Below, piece after piece: positions 8,984 to 17,678 of a stretch of DNA of 64,000 bases (position 1 is its first letter; each line of letters begins with the position of its first letter). The position numbers and the translations under genes are program-made. The notes under the pieces were generated by a model that did not search any database, was not told the DNA's origin, and saw nothing but the letters and a program-made list of their open reading frames with translations. The stretch covers positions 2,108,001 through 2,172,000 of the forward strand of contig NZ_JARNTX010000001.1 of the NCBI RefSeq assembly GCF_029433095.1, in the 5' to 3' direction. The stretch comes from Hymenobacter sp. YC55. Its GTDB lineage: Bacteria > Bacteroidota > Bacteroidia > Cytophagales > Hymenobacteraceae.

Positions 8984-9316
8984 ATGCTACAAATGATGAT
9001 TTCGAAGCGCCTGGGGCGTCGCCAGTTTCACTTTACCGTTCAAGGGGCCAACCTCCACGAGGTGGTAACCGAATACGAGCGGCTTAGCTTTCCCGATGTA
9101 GCCAAGTGCGGCATCTGTGGTTCCGATAACCTCGACCTGACGGCCCGCGTGGCGCAGGATAAATTCAAATATACCTCGCTTCGCTGCTTGGATTGCCGCG
9201 CCGACGTTACGTTCGGTAAGCGCCAGGAAGACGACCAAACCTACTTCCTCCGCAAGACCGAGGATGGTAAACTCGATTGGAAAGCTTGGAGCAAAGAAGA
9301 AGTAAACAGCAAGTAG
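8984..9316 (+). CDS. Small zinc-ribbon-like hypothetical protein
   Basis: This 110-residue protein has two CxxC knuckles, CGICGS (about residues 43-48) and CLDC (about 69-72), spaced 22-26 residues apart as in a zinc ribbon. It has a basic N-terminus and a charged C-terminal tail (EEVNSK). I do not recognise a named family; a nucleic-acid-binding role is plausible but unproven. It is flanked by a paired direct repeat upstream and a strong bidirectional terminator downstream, so it looks monocistronic. Confidence 0.7.
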   Translation: MLQMMISKRLGRRQFHFTVQGANLHEVVTEYERLSFPDVAKCGICGSDNLDLTARVAQDKFKYTSLRCLDCRADVTFGKRQEDDQTYFLRKTEDGKLDWKAWSKEEVNSK

Positions 9317-9338
9317 GCGTATAAATAACGCGCTGAAT

Positions 9339-9385
9339 AAAAAAAAGGCAGGTGCTGACGGAAACGTACAGCACCTGCCTTTTTT
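9339..9385. terminator. Bidirectional terminator between zinc-ribbon and GNAT genes
   Basis: An A-run (9339-9346) leads into a perfect 11-bp inverted repeat (9347-9357 and 9369-9379), followed by a T-run (9380-9385). The A/stem/T symmetry suits the two convergent genes on either side. Confidence 0.88.
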
Positions 9386-9408
9386 CTGTGGGGCGTGTCC
9401 TGTCTTAG

Positions 9409-9852
9409 CTATTTCTGCATGCACACGCTATTCTCTACGTTGGCGTACTGCCCATAATTTGGGATACGCTTATAGCCGCTTTTTTCGTAAAGCCGGATGG
9501 CTTCGGGTTGTTTCTTACCGGTTTCCAGCACGTAGCCGGAGTAGTGCAGTTCTTGTGCCCAGCGTTCCAATTCGCCTAATACTGCCTGCGCAACTCCCTG
9601 GCCTCGATTGGCAGGCAGCACAAACATGCGTTTTATCTCCACTAGCTTCTCGCTGAATTCCTTGAACGCCCCGCACCCCACTGGCTCACCATTCCGATAA
9701 GCTACTACCGCGTGTTTTATCAAATCAATCTTGTTGAACTGAGCATAGAAGGTATGCTCGGCGCCATCGCGTATTCGCAAATCTGCATCGAGAAGCTGTA
9801 CTAATCCTTTAAAGTCGAGGTCGTCAGAGGTGGTTCGAGTTAAGTGTAACAT
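9409..9852 (-). CDS. GNAT family N-acetyltransferase
   Basis: A 147-residue acetyltransferase of the GNAT fold. The acetyl-CoA-binding signature (RGQGVAQAVL) lies near residue 83, after the KRMFVLPA strand, and the AIRLYEKSGYKRI segment near residue 118 is the usual C-terminal part of motif A/B. The substrate is unknown. I chose the Met at 9852 (MLHLTRTTSDD); the frame opens 17 codons earlier, but that stretch is unlike the family. It is divergent from the LysR gene and shares a 200-bp intergenic region with it. Confidence 0.85.
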   Translation of the reverse strand: MLHLTRTTSDDLDFKGLVQLLDADLRIRDGAEHTFYAQFNKIDLIKHAVVAYRNGEPVGCGAFKEFSEKLVEIKRMFVLPANRGQGVAQAVLGELERWAQELHYSGYVLETGKKQPEAIRLYEKSGYKRIPNYGQYANVENSVCMQK

Positions 9853-10052
9853 GGAAAAGGTGAAATGTAGGGTTGAGGCTGTGTTAAGCTTTGCAATGCG
9901 CACAGCAGGCTAGCTAAAGCCTGTTTCAATACCTTGAAGCTAAGAACAGAGCATAGTGAGGTGAGAGTAAGCTTGGAGTACCCGCAAAACTAGGCAGTGT
10001 ATTGATGCACATCAATGTTATTTTTGGGACTTTTAATGCAATAGCTGCATCA

Positions 10053-10943
10053 ATGAATCTAGATCAGGTCCGCTACTTTCTACGCTTAGCCGATAAGCTT
10101 CACTTCTGGCAAACGGCTGAACACCTCAACATCACGCAGTCGTCGCTGAGCCGCCACATTCAGAGTCTGGAAAGTGAGGTGGGTTTTCGCCTGTTCGAGC
10201 GGAACCAGCGCTCCGTGCGCCTGACGGCGGCCGGGCAATTGATGCAACAGGAGTGGCAGCGGTTGCTGCCCGAGGTGGAAGCGGTGCAACGACACGCGCA
10301 GCAGATTAGCGCGGGTGAAGTTGGTAGTTTGCGCATTGGGCACATTGGGGCGGTAGCTTACGCCTGGTTGCCCAAACTGCTCAAGGCCTTTACAGCGCGC
10401 TATCCACTGGTGCAGGTCGAGCTAATCGAAGTAATTGCCACCGAGTCGGAGCAGCGCCTGCTAACCTACCAAGTGGACTTGGGGGTGTGGCGGCATCCGG
10501 CGGAAAGCCCGGCTTTGGCCTCCGAGCAGCTTTTCCTGGAGCCATTGGCTCTAGTAGTACCCGAGCATCATTGGAGCAAAGAGGAAACGTTTACATCCCT
10601 GGCTGACCTGCGAGAAGAGCGGTTTGTGTTGCCGGCCCTCAACGGTGACTCGCCTTACGTGCGGGCTCTCGGGCAGTTGTTTGCCAAGTACGGTTTTCAG
10701 CCGCAGCTCACCATTGCCTCCGACTTCGGGGCCACCATTTTAAATTTAGTAGCGGCTGGCTTGGGTATATCGGTGCTGCCAATGTCCTACGCCGGGAGCC
10801 CAATGCAAGGGCTCCGATTTATAGAATTACCCCATCAAGCACCGGTATTTATGGTGTGGCGGCACGATGATCGGTCGGCAGTGCTTCAACATTTACTCAC
10901 CGAGGCCCGGCAGTTGAAGGGTGTGCCGTACCGAGCTGCTTGA
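10053..10943 (+). CDS. LysR family transcriptional regulator
   Basis: A 296-residue LysR-type regulator. The N-terminal winged helix-turn-helix (residues 1-60) starts MNLDQVRYFLRLAD and contains the recognition-helix motif ITQSSLSRHIQSLE. The periplasmic-binding-protein-like effector domain (about 90-290) starts GSLRIGHIG. The start at 10053 places this at the family's usual N-terminus; in-frame Met codons further up add a tail of 17 residues. Directly downstream, on the same strand, is yeiH, with a palindrome between them. The pairing of a LysR regulator and a YeiH transporter is common in bacteria (yeiE-yeiH in E. coli), so yeiH is the likely target. Confidence 0.93.
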   Translation: MNLDQVRYFLRLADKLHFWQTAEHLNITQSSLSRHIQSLESEVGFRLFERNQRSVRLTAAGQLMQQEWQRLLPEVEAVQRHAQQISAGEVGSLRIGHIGAVAYAWLPKLLKAFTARYPLVQVELIEVIATESEQRLLTYQVDLGVWRHPAESPALASEQLFLEPLALVVPEHHWSKEETFTSLADLREERFVLPALNGDSPYVRALGQLFAKYGFQPQLTIASDFGATILNLVAAGLGISVLPMSYAGSPMQGLRFIELPHQAPVFMVWRHDDRSAVLQHLLTEARQLKGVPYRAA

Positions 10944-10966
10944 GCGTTAGGAAGATTGGAATTGCT

Positions 10967-11004
10967 ATAACCTATTGTTATAGTCGATAACAATTTTTGG
11001 TTAT
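10967..11004. promoter_or_regulatory. Palindromic candidate LysR operator upstream of yeiH
   Basis: ATTGTTAT (10974-10981) and ATAACAAT (10987-10994) form a perfect 8-bp inverted repeat with a 5-nt spacer. It is flanked by a second inverted pair, ATAACC (10967-10972) and GGTTAT (10999-11004). LysR regulators typically bind interrupted dyads with a T-N11-A core. The site lies 20 bp before the yeiH -7 box, where an activator would sit. Confidence 0.55.
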
Positions 11005-11024
11005 CAAGCAAGTATACGCTGGCG

Positions 11025-11032
11025 TACATTTG
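11025..11032 (+). promoter_or_regulatory. Putative -7 box (TACATTTG) for yeiH
   Basis: An exact match to TAnnTTTG, 25 bp before the yeiH ATG and just downstream of the palindrome. No TTTG lies at the usual -33 spacing, which would fit a promoter that needs an activator. Confidence 0.5.
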
Positions 11033-11057
11033 AGCAGCTACTTCACTGCCTGCTCTC

Positions 11058-12083
11058 ATGCCCGCCACCGATTCCAAGCTTCCCACCGCACCTACTGCGG
11101 AAGCTTTACCCTCCGGCTTTCTTCGCCGTTTTCACACACCTCATCTACTATTTGGGCACGAACTAACCCTGCGGCAAGGGGTGTTTGCCTTGTTCTTTGT
11201 CTTTTGCTTGACGCCGTGGGCTTCACCGCCAGTGGCGTTGGCGCTTGGGTTACTACTAGCCCAAACGTTGGGTAATCCTTTCCCAATTCACACGCGCCGC
11301 CTGACCCAAAAACTACTGCAGTTCTCGGTTGTTGGGCTTGGCTTTGGCATGAACGCGCAAGCAGCGGTAGAGGCCGGAAAAGAAGGTGTTCTGTTTACCG
11401 TGGTATCCATCTTCGGGACCTTGCTGCTAGGGTACTTTATTGGTAAGTGGCTAGGGCTCGGCCGACACGTGGTGCATTTGATTTCGTGTGGTACTGCTAT
11501 TTGCGGGGGCTCCGCCATTGCGGCCGTGGGGCCGGTACTGCGGGCCAAAGACGCGGAAATGTCGGTGGCATTAGGTACTGTGTTCGTGCTCAACGCGTTG
11601 GCGCTATTCGCTTTCCCGCCCATCGGGCACGCTCTAGCCATGACGCAAAACCAGTTCGGCCTCTGGTGCGCCATTGCCATCCACGATACCAGTTCGGTGG
11701 TAGGGGCTGCGGCAGCCTACGGCGACCAAGCCCTGCAAGTAGCCACTACCGTGAAGCTAGCCCGCGCCCTCTGGATTATTCCGGTGTCAATAGGCACCGC
11801 CCTATTCTTCAAACAGCAAGGCGTAAAGGTTAAGATTCCTTACTTCATCCTCGGCTTCGTTGGCGCCATGCTCGTCAATACCTTCGTGCCCGTAGCCAAG
11901 CCGCTGGGGCCAGTGCTGGTACAGTTGGCCAAAATCGGCCTGACAGTGACGTTGTTCTTTATTGGGGCGGGTTTGTCGGTTAAGGTGGTACGCTCAGTGG
12001 GTGTGCGTCCCTACGTGCTGGGCCTGCTGCTCTGGCTGCTGATTTCCACAGCTTCGCTGTACGTGATTCTGCACGCGGTATAG
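11058..12083 (+). CDS. YeiH family putative sulfate exporter / membrane transporter
   Basis: A 341-residue integral membrane protein with about ten hydrophobic segments and the conserved YeiH (UPF0324) sequences: GLGFGMNAQAAVEAG near residue 95, ISCGTAICGGSAIAAVGPV near residue 142, and AIHDTSSVVGAAAAYG near residue 209. Family members are annotated as sulfate exporters; the true substrate in most bacteria is not settled. The adjacent LysR gene and the intervening palindrome suggest it is induced by an anion or sulfur signal. I accept the ATG at 11058, which leaves a hydrophilic N-terminus of about 30 residues before the first membrane segment. Confidence 0.88.
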   Translation: MPATDSKLPTAPTAEALPSGFLRRFHTPHLLFGHELTLRQGVFALFFVFCLTPWASPPVALALGLLLAQTLGNPFPIHTRRLTQKLLQFSVVGLGFGMNAQAAVEAGKEGVLFTVVSIFGTLLLGYFIGKWLGLGRHVVHLISCGTAICGGSAIAAVGPVLRAKDAEMSVALGTVFVLNALALFAFPPIGHALAMTQNQFGLWCAIAIHDTSSVVGAAAAYGDQALQVATTVKLARALWIIPVSIGTALFFKQQGVKVKIPYFILGFVGAMLVNTFVPVAKPLGPVLVQLAKIGLTVTLFFIGAGLSVKVVRSVGVRPYVLGLLLWLLISTASLYVILHAV

Positions 12084-12149
12084 CGGTTGCACTGCGGATT
12101 TTAGGTTAGCTAACACGCTACAAGAAGGCTACCTGATAGGGAGGATAGC

Positions 12150-12226
12150 TGTCATTCCGACGCAGGAGGAATCCGAACGAAGTTGTTCAACGGCTTTACT
12201 TGGATTCCTCTTGAGTCGGAATGACA
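12150..12226. repeat. REP-like imperfect hairpin element
   Basis: Two 25-nt arms (12150-12174 and 12202-12226) pair at 21 of 25 positions around a 27-nt loop; the outer 12 bp (TGTCATTCCGAC / GTCGGAATGACA) and inner 9 bp (GAGGAATCC / GGATTCCTC) are perfect. It lies between genes. I recall similar TGTCATTCCGA-type hairpins in many copies in Hymenobacter genomes, but this window has only this one. Confidence 0.7.
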
Positions 12227-12352
12227 ATTATTTAACATTAGGGACAGACAAGTAATAGGGAAGTCGAACGTTTAGGTCCAGCTTACCGCACGTCAGTAGA
12301 GATACTCACTAATAGTTCTGTTGCGCCATTACGCCGTTACTCTCATACTCTG

Positions 12353-12360
12353 TACCTTCG
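12353..12360 (+). promoter_or_regulatory. -7-like box (TACCTTCG) abutting the rpe start
   Basis: TACCTTCG matches TAnnTTTG except for one base and ends only 4 bp before the rpe ATG. If used, transcription would start at or next to the ATG, giving a leaderless or nearly leaderless message. Confidence 0.4.
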
Positions 12361-12364
12361 CGGT

Positions 12365-13072
12365 ATGACTTCTACTCGCCGCCGGGCGCCGTTGCTGGCT
12401 CCGTCTTTGCTTGCTGCCGACTTCGCTAATCTTCAATTTGAAACCGAGCGACTGGCTGGCAGTGCCGCCGATTGGTTGCACTGCGACATCATGGATGGCC
12501 GCTTCGTGCCCAATATCTCGTTCGGGATTCCGGTACTCCAAGCCATTCACCGCCACGCCAAGCAACCGCTCGACGTGCATTTGATGATCGAAGACCCGCA
12601 AAATTACCTCTCGGCCGTGCGCGACGCCGGGGCGCACACCATTACGGTGCACTACGAGGCCTGCACGCATTTGCACCGCGTAGTCGAGCAAATCAAGGCG
12701 CTGGGCTGCCAGGCCGGGGTGGCCCTGAATCCGCACACGCCGGTGTGGCTGCTCGAAGATATTGCTGCCGACCTCGACCTGGTCTTGGTGATGTCGGTAA
12801 ATCCCGGCTTCGGAGGCCAATCATTTATTCCGAACACCCTGCGCAAAGTGGCGGCCCTGAAAGAGCTGCTGATTGACAGTGGTTCGGCGGCGCTCATTGA
12901 AATTGATGGCGGCGTCAACCAAGATAATGCGTTGGCCCTGGTGGAAGCGGGTGCCGACGTGCTGGTAGCGGGCTCTTTTGTGTTCAACTCGCCGGACCCC
13001 GTGGCTACCTTGGCCGATATGCGGGCGCAGCTTGCAGCAGGAGTTAATCTGGAAGAACAGGAGCCGAGCTAA
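12365..13072 (+). CDS. rpe: Ribulose-phosphate 3-epimerase
   Basis: Rpe interconverts ribulose-5-phosphate and xylulose-5-phosphate in the pentose phosphate pathway. The 235-residue TIM barrel shows the family motifs: APSLLAADFANL near residue 13, HCDIMDGRFVPN near residue 39, LDVHLMIEDP near residue 72, MSVNPGFGGQSF near residue 144 and IDGGVNQDN near residue 180. The metal and catalytic residues (His-Asp in DIMDG, His in DVHLM, Asp in IDGG) are present. The stop codon overlaps the start of the next gene (TAATG), so translation of the TonB-dependent receptor is probably coupled to it. Confidence 0.96.
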   Translation: MTSTRRRAPLLAPSLLAADFANLQFETERLAGSAADWLHCDIMDGRFVPNISFGIPVLQAIHRHAKQPLDVHLMIEDPQNYLSAVRDAGAHTITVHYEACTHLHRVVEQIKALGCQAGVALNPHTPVWLLEDIAADLDLVLVMSVNPGFGGQSFIPNTLRKVAALKELLIDSGSAALIEIDGGVNQDNALALVEAGADVLVAGSFVFNSPDPVATLADMRAQLAAGVNLEEQEPS

Positions 13073-15642
13073 TGCCCCACTTTTCCGCTGCTATGGGCTG
13101 GTTGGTGCGGCCTCTGTGTTTGAACTTGTTGCGAGCGGTGCCGCTGGTTGGGCTGGCGCCCCTCGCGCTTGTAGTAGTGGCTCCGACCTCGGCGGTGGCC
13201 CAGCAAACGCGCATTACCATCAGCGGGATTGTGCGCGACGCCGATGGACAGCCCGTAGAATTAGTAGGAGTGGGCGTGGAAGGCCAACCCGGCGGTACCT
13301 CCACCGATAGCGAGGGCCGCTTTACCCTGAATGTGACCCGGACGGGCCGCCCGGCGGTGCTGGTGGTGCGTGGGTTGCGCTTCAAGCCGCTGCGCGTACC
13401 TCTGACGCTCACCGATGACCAGCGCGAACTACGCCTGACGCTGCAAAGTGACGCGCGGGCCCTGAGCAACGTCACGGTGCGGGGCCGCAACGACGAAGCC
13501 GATACCCGCGAGCAAGTCAGCATGATCAAGCTCGACCCGCGTACGGCCAAGGTGCTCCCGTCGCCGTTCGGCGACTTCAACGCCATTCTCAAAACCTTGC
13601 CCGGCGTTACGTCCACCAACGAGCTAACCAGCACGTACTCGGTGCGCGGTGGCAACTACGACGAAAACCTGGTGTACGTCAATGGTATCGAGATATACCG
13701 GCCGTTTCTGGTCACGGCGGCGCAGCAGGAGGGGTTGAGCTTTATCAACCCCGATTTGGTAAGCAAGGTGGAGTTTTCGACTGGCGGCTGGCAGCCGCAG
13801 TTCGGCGACAAGCTCTCGTCGGTGCTCAATATTGCCTACAAGCAGCCCGCCAAGTTCGGGGCTTCCGCTACGGCGAGTTTGGTGGGAGGCGCCCTGCACG
13901 TGGAAGCTACTTCGCCCAACAAGCGCCTGAGCTACTTGGCCGGGGTGCGCTACAAAAATGCCACCTACGTACTGCGTTCCCTCAAGCAGCAACAAGGCGG
14001 CTACAACCCCACGTTCTACGATGGGCAGGTCTACCTCAATGCGAACCTGGGTCCGAAAGACTATCCCGAGCGTACCTCGCTTGGGCTGCTAACTACTTTC
14101 GCGCACAACGATTACCGTTTCACGCCCGAAACCGGCCAGAGCACTTTCAGCACCGCCACCAACCAGTTTACGCGGTTATTCATCGTGTACGATGGGCGGG
14201 AGCGGATGCAGTACGATATGTACCAGGGCGGCCTCAACCTGAAGCACAACTTCAGCGACAAGTTCCAGACTGAATTGTTGGGGGGGCTGGTGTACTCGCG
14301 CGAACTAGAGTACCGCGACGTGGAAGCCAGCTACAGTTTGGCCGAAATCAACCGGGACCCCAACTCGCCGGACTTCAACAAAGCCGTACGCCAGCGCGAC
14401 GTAGGTTCACGGTTCGACCACTCGCGCAACGCCCTCACCGCCCGCATTGCCACCGCCGAAGCCCGCGCCCGCTGGACGCCAAGTGCCGGCCACACGGTGC
14501 GCTTCGGAATTAAGACAGGACGGGAGCGGATTGAAGACGCACTCAACGAGTACAGCTTCGCCGATTCGGCCGATTATGTGCCCGATGGGCGCCGCAGCCG
14601 GCAGATTTCGGATCTGGATTTGAGCAGTTCCCGCACGCAGGGCTACGCGCAGCACACCCTGGAGCTGGATTCGTTGCGGACGCTCACGTATGGGGTGCGG
14701 GCGCACTACTGGTCAGTGAACAAGCAGCTAGTGGTGAGCCCGCGGGTGCAGTTTTCCTTTGTTCCGCGTCAGCACGCCAACCGCTCCTATAAAGTAGCGG
14801 CCGGCTTGTACTACCAGCCGCCTTTCTACCGTGAGCTGCGCGACCAGCAGGGCACGCGCGCCACGCCGGGCAGCCCGCTCCTGATTGAAGCCAGCCTGAA
14901 CCCGGAGCTGCGGGCGCAACGTTCCATGCACTTTATTGTAGGCAACGAAATTCGGTTCGAGCAGTGGGGGCGGCCGTTTCGCTTCAATGGCGAGGCGTAC
15001 GTGAAGTACCTCACCGACGTAGTGCCCTACGACATCGACAACGTGCGGCTGCGCTACTTTGCCAAAAACAACGCCACCGCCTACGTGGCCGGCGTTGATA
15101 CGCGCATCGGGGGCGAGTTTGTGAACGGAGCCGAATCGTGGTTTAGCTTGGGCGTGCTCACCACGCGCGAAAACATCGAAGGCGACTCCATAACGCGCTA
15201 TGATGACGATGGCAACATCGTGGGGCGCGATGCCAAAGGCTACATCCGCCGGCCGCAGGATCAGCGCGTGAATTTGGGTGTTTTCTTTCAGGACCACTTG
15301 CCCAACAATCCCTCGGTGCGCGGTTACGTGAACATTGTATTTGGCACGGGCTTGCCGTTTAGCCCGCCCGGCCTGCCCGAACTGCGCGGCACGGATGCCC
15401 AAACCCGTTCTTACAAGCGCGCTGACTTAGGGTTCTCGAAAGTAGTAGCCTTAAGCAATAAGCGCGAACGGCGCATTGGCCAGTTGGAAAGCCTCTGGAT
15501 TGGCTTGGAAATACTCAATGTACTTGGCGCCAACAACGTGGGTGGCTACAGCTACATCCAGGACCTGAATGGCCGCACATACTCGGTGCCCAACTACCTG
15601 TCGCAACGCGTGGTGAACTTGCGGGCTATTGCACGGTTCTGA
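13072..15642 (+). CDS. TonB-dependent receptor with carboxypeptidase-like regulatory domain
   Basis: An 856-residue outer-membrane receptor. A signal peptide (about residues 1-44, ending AVAQQ) is followed by a carboxypeptidase-regulatory-like beta-sandwich (about 47-130, ISGIVRDADGQPVELVGV), a plug domain (about 150-260, with SVRGGNYDENLVYVNGIEIYRP) and a 22-strand-type barrel to the C-terminus, which ends in phenylalanine. Such receptors take up large ligands across the outer membrane with TonB energy. No SusD partner lies next to it, so it is not a SusCD pair. The start codon overlaps the rpe stop by one base (TAATG). The ligand cannot be predicted. Confidence 0.9.
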   Translation: MPHFSAAMGWLVRPLCLNLLRAVPLVGLAPLALVVVAPTSAVAQQTRITISGIVRDADGQPVELVGVGVEGQPGGTSTDSEGRFTLNVTRTGRPAVLVVRGLRFKPLRVPLTLTDDQRELRLTLQSDARALSNVTVRGRNDEADTREQVSMIKLDPRTAKVLPSPFGDFNAILKTLPGVTSTNELTSTYSVRGGNYDENLVYVNGIEIYRPFLVTAAQQEGLSFINPDLVSKVEFSTGGWQPQFGDKLSSVLNIAYKQPAKFGASATASLVGGALHVEATSPNKRLSYLAGVRYKNATYVLRSLKQQQGGYNPTFYDGQVYLNANLGPKDYPERTSLGLLTTFAHNDYRFTPETGQSTFSTATNQFTRLFIVYDGRERMQYDMYQGGLNLKHNFSDKFQTELLGGLVYSRELEYRDVEASYSLAEINRDPNSPDFNKAVRQRDVGSRFDHSRNALTARIATAEARARWTPSAGHTVRFGIKTGRERIEDALNEYSFADSADYVPDGRRSRQISDLDLSSSRTQGYAQHTLELDSLRTLTYGVRAHYWSVNKQLVVSPRVQFSFVPRQHANRSYKVAAGLYYQPPFYRELRDQQGTRATPGSPLLIEASLNPELRAQRSMHFIVGNEIRFEQWGRPFRFNGEAYVKYLTDVVPYDIDNVRLRYFAKNNATAYVAGVDTRIGGEFVNGAESWFSLGVLTTRENIEGDSITRYDDDGNIVGRDAKGYIRRPQDQRVNLGVFFQDHLPNNPSVRGYVNIVFGTGLPFSPPGLPELRGTDAQTRSYKRADLGFSKVVALSNKRERRIGQLESLWIGLEILNVLGANNVGGYSYIQDLNGRTYSVPNYLSQRVVNLRAIARF

Positions 15643-15718
15643 TTTGAAAACGCATTCTTAATCGAGGCATGTAGACAAGTACCTACGGGTAACTGCATGC
15701 CGTATTAGCTTGCCCTCT

Positions 15719-17179
15719 ATGCAGCTGCTTACTGCTGCCAGCAACGTGTGCATTCCAGCAGAATCTGCGGCGCAGGCGTCGTTGCCTTGGATTCAGGTGG
15801 CGCCGGATGCACCTTACTTTGTCACCGATACGGGCGAGAGTTGGACCCCCATCGGGCAGAACGATGCTATTAACTGGCCGGAGTTTGCTGGCTTGTTTCG
15901 GCGCAAGAACATGGCCGCGGTAGAAGAACACCTAGTTTGGCTGGCGGCCCACGGCGTAACTTGTCTGCGCTTTATGCTGGAATACTGCCAAACCGAAAAC
16001 CGCTATATAGAGCGGCCGGCCGGCAACTTTCAGCCCAACATGGTCCGGCTCTGGGACGACTTGTTTGCGCTCTGCGAAAAGCACGGTTTACGCATCCTGC
16101 TCACGCCCTACGACACGTTTTGGATGTGGAGCCGTTGGAAGGACCACCCATACAACAAGCAAAATGGCGGACCTTGTGCCCGCCGCTCGCAGTGGTTATT
16201 GTGCCCCCGTACGTTGGAGGCCATCAAGCAGCGGCTCACCTTTGCGGCCGAGCGGTGGGGCGGCAGTGGGGCTTTGTTTGCCTGGGACCTGTGGAACGAG
16301 ATTCATCCCAGCCACGCCGGAAAAAGCACCCACGTTTTCCACGATTTCCTGCGCGAAGTAAGTTGCCACCTACGGGAAGTGGAAACCCGGCGCTACGGTC
16401 GCGCGCACCTTCAAACGGTATCGTTGTTTGGCCCCGTGCTTTATGATCATCCGACCGTGGCCGACGTTATTTTCCGGCACCCGATGCTGGATTTTGCCAC
16501 CACCCATTTCTACGACGCCAAAACCATCGACCACCCCAAAAACACGGTTGATTCGGCTATTCGTACTGGCGCGCTTGTGCGGGAGGCGCTGGCGCATTTG
16601 CACCAGCCAAAGCCGTTTTTCGATAGTGAGCACGGACCGATTCACGCCTTCAAGGACCTGAAGCGCACCCTGCCAGTGCCGTTCGACGAGGAGTACTTCC
16701 GCCATATGCAGTGGGCGCATCTGGCTTCGGGCGGTGCAGGTGGCGGCATGCGCTGGCCCAACCGCTGCCCGCATGTCTTAACGCCCGGCATGCGGGGCGC
16801 GCAGCGCAGCCTAGCCGATTTCACCAGCCTCATCGACTGGTCGCGGTTTCGGCGCCGCAACCTCAACCACGAAATTCAGCTCTCAACGGCGGCATTCGTT
16901 GGGTTTGCCTGCGGCGACGCCGAGCAGGCGGTGGTGTGGCTGTTGCGGCAGGACAAGCGGGGCAAAGACAAACTACTGCTTAAAACCGCCGAGCCACTGA
17001 GGGTACAGCTGCAAGTTCCGGGGCTGGAAGCCGGCACGTACCGCGTGCATCTATGGGATACACTGGGTTGCTGCGAAGTAGGCCAACTGCACGAGCAGGT
17101 AGATTCGAGTGGCCTGTTGACAGTACAACTGCCCTCCCTGGTAACGGATATAGCGTTGGCCGTCCGGCGGGTGTGTTAA
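15719..17179 (+). CDS. GH5-like glycoside hydrolase, probably cytoplasmic
   Basis: The 486-residue protein resembles clan A (GH5-like, mannanase type) glycosidases. The barrel begins with NDAINWPEFAG and HLVWLAAHGVTCLRFM. The likely acid/base is Glu194 in WDLWNEIHP, and the likely nucleophile is Glu304 in FFDSEHGPIH. A C-terminal beta domain of about 90 residues follows. There is no evident signal peptide, so it may act inside the cell on small oligosaccharides or on a glycan intermediate. I use the ATG at 15719; a TTG nine bases earlier is possible. It stands alone, 76 bp after the receptor gene and on the same strand. Confidence 0.78.
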   Translation: MQLLTAASNVCIPAESAAQASLPWIQVAPDAPYFVTDTGESWTPIGQNDAINWPEFAGLFRRKNMAAVEEHLVWLAAHGVTCLRFMLEYCQTENRYIERPAGNFQPNMVRLWDDLFALCEKHGLRILLTPYDTFWMWSRWKDHPYNKQNGGPCARRSQWLLCPRTLEAIKQRLTFAAERWGGSGALFAWDLWNEIHPSHAGKSTHVFHDFLREVSCHLREVETRRYGRAHLQTVSLFGPVLYDHPTVADVIFRHPMLDFATTHFYDAKTIDHPKNTVDSAIRTGALVREALAHLHQPKPFFDSEHGPIHAFKDLKRTLPVPFDEEYFRHMQWAHLASGGAGGGMRWPNRCPHVLTPGMRGAQRSLADFTSLIDWSRFRRRNLNHEIQLSTAAFVGFACGDAEQAVVWLLRQDKRGKDKLLLKTAEPLRVQLQVPGLEAGTYRVHLWDTLGCCEVGQLHEQVDSSGLLTVQLPSLVTDIALAVRRVC

Positions 17180-17300
17180 GCAGAACCCTACAACTTGAAG
17201 TGTGGAGCGGCCTCAACGAAGCTTGTCTATAGGGTTGAGCTTGAGTGCATAAGTGGCATAGATTGGTTGGTAGTTGCTATATATTCCATAATTTATATTT

Positions 17301-17564
17301 ATGGAAAATCAACCACCTGCTGTGGGCCTCTCCCGTTTCTTTGGGGCCCTTATGGGCATAGCGCTTTTGCTGGCTACAACGCTCTTTCTGCCCTTCATCT
17401 ATATAATTGGCCTGGTGGTCATATTTAGGGCAGAATATTTCTTAAGCGAGAGATTCGCACGGAGTAGGTGGGTCTATCAATTATGGATAGCCTTATTGGG
17501 AATGTGCGTATTCGTCGTCGTGCTGTCCCTGGTCATGGTGTTGCTGGGCGTTTATAGGAGGTGA
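17301..17564 (+). CDS. Small two-helix membrane protein, unknown function
   Basis: An 87-residue hydrophobic protein with two membrane segments, about residues 14-42 and 60-83. They are joined by a charged loop (LSERFARSRWVYQ), and the protein ends in RR. No family is recognised. The upstream 30 bp is markedly AT-rich (TATATTCCATAATTTATATT), as expected for a promoter region. An overlapping frame covers 17195-17428, but this one has the cleaner start and membrane pattern. Confidence 0.55.
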   Translation: MENQPPAVGLSRFFGALMGIALLLATTLFLPFIYIIGLVVIFRAEYFLSERFARSRWVYQLWIALLGMCVFVVVLSLVMVLLGVYRR

Positions 17565-17666
17565 TAGGCGCCCTGCTGGTAGTAAACGCTGTTTTTTAAA
17601 GTTGGAAGCAGGCAGAGTTTTTCTAGGTGGCTTGAAATTAAAGCCAGTCTTATGTAAGGCTTTCTC

Positions 17667-17674
17667 TATATTGG
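17667..17674 (+). promoter_or_regulatory. -7-like box (TATATTGG) abutting a GNAT start
   Basis: TATATTGG is one base from TAnnTTTG and ends 4 bp before the ATG at 17679, as seen at rpe. It would give a leaderless or nearly leaderless transcript. Confidence 0.35.
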
Positions 17675-17678
17675 GGCC

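Noticed and set aside
14728..15402. 224-codon minus-strand frame inside the TonB-dependent receptor
   Set aside because: Opposite the conserved barrel of the receptor; composition is typical of an antisense frame in high-GC DNA.
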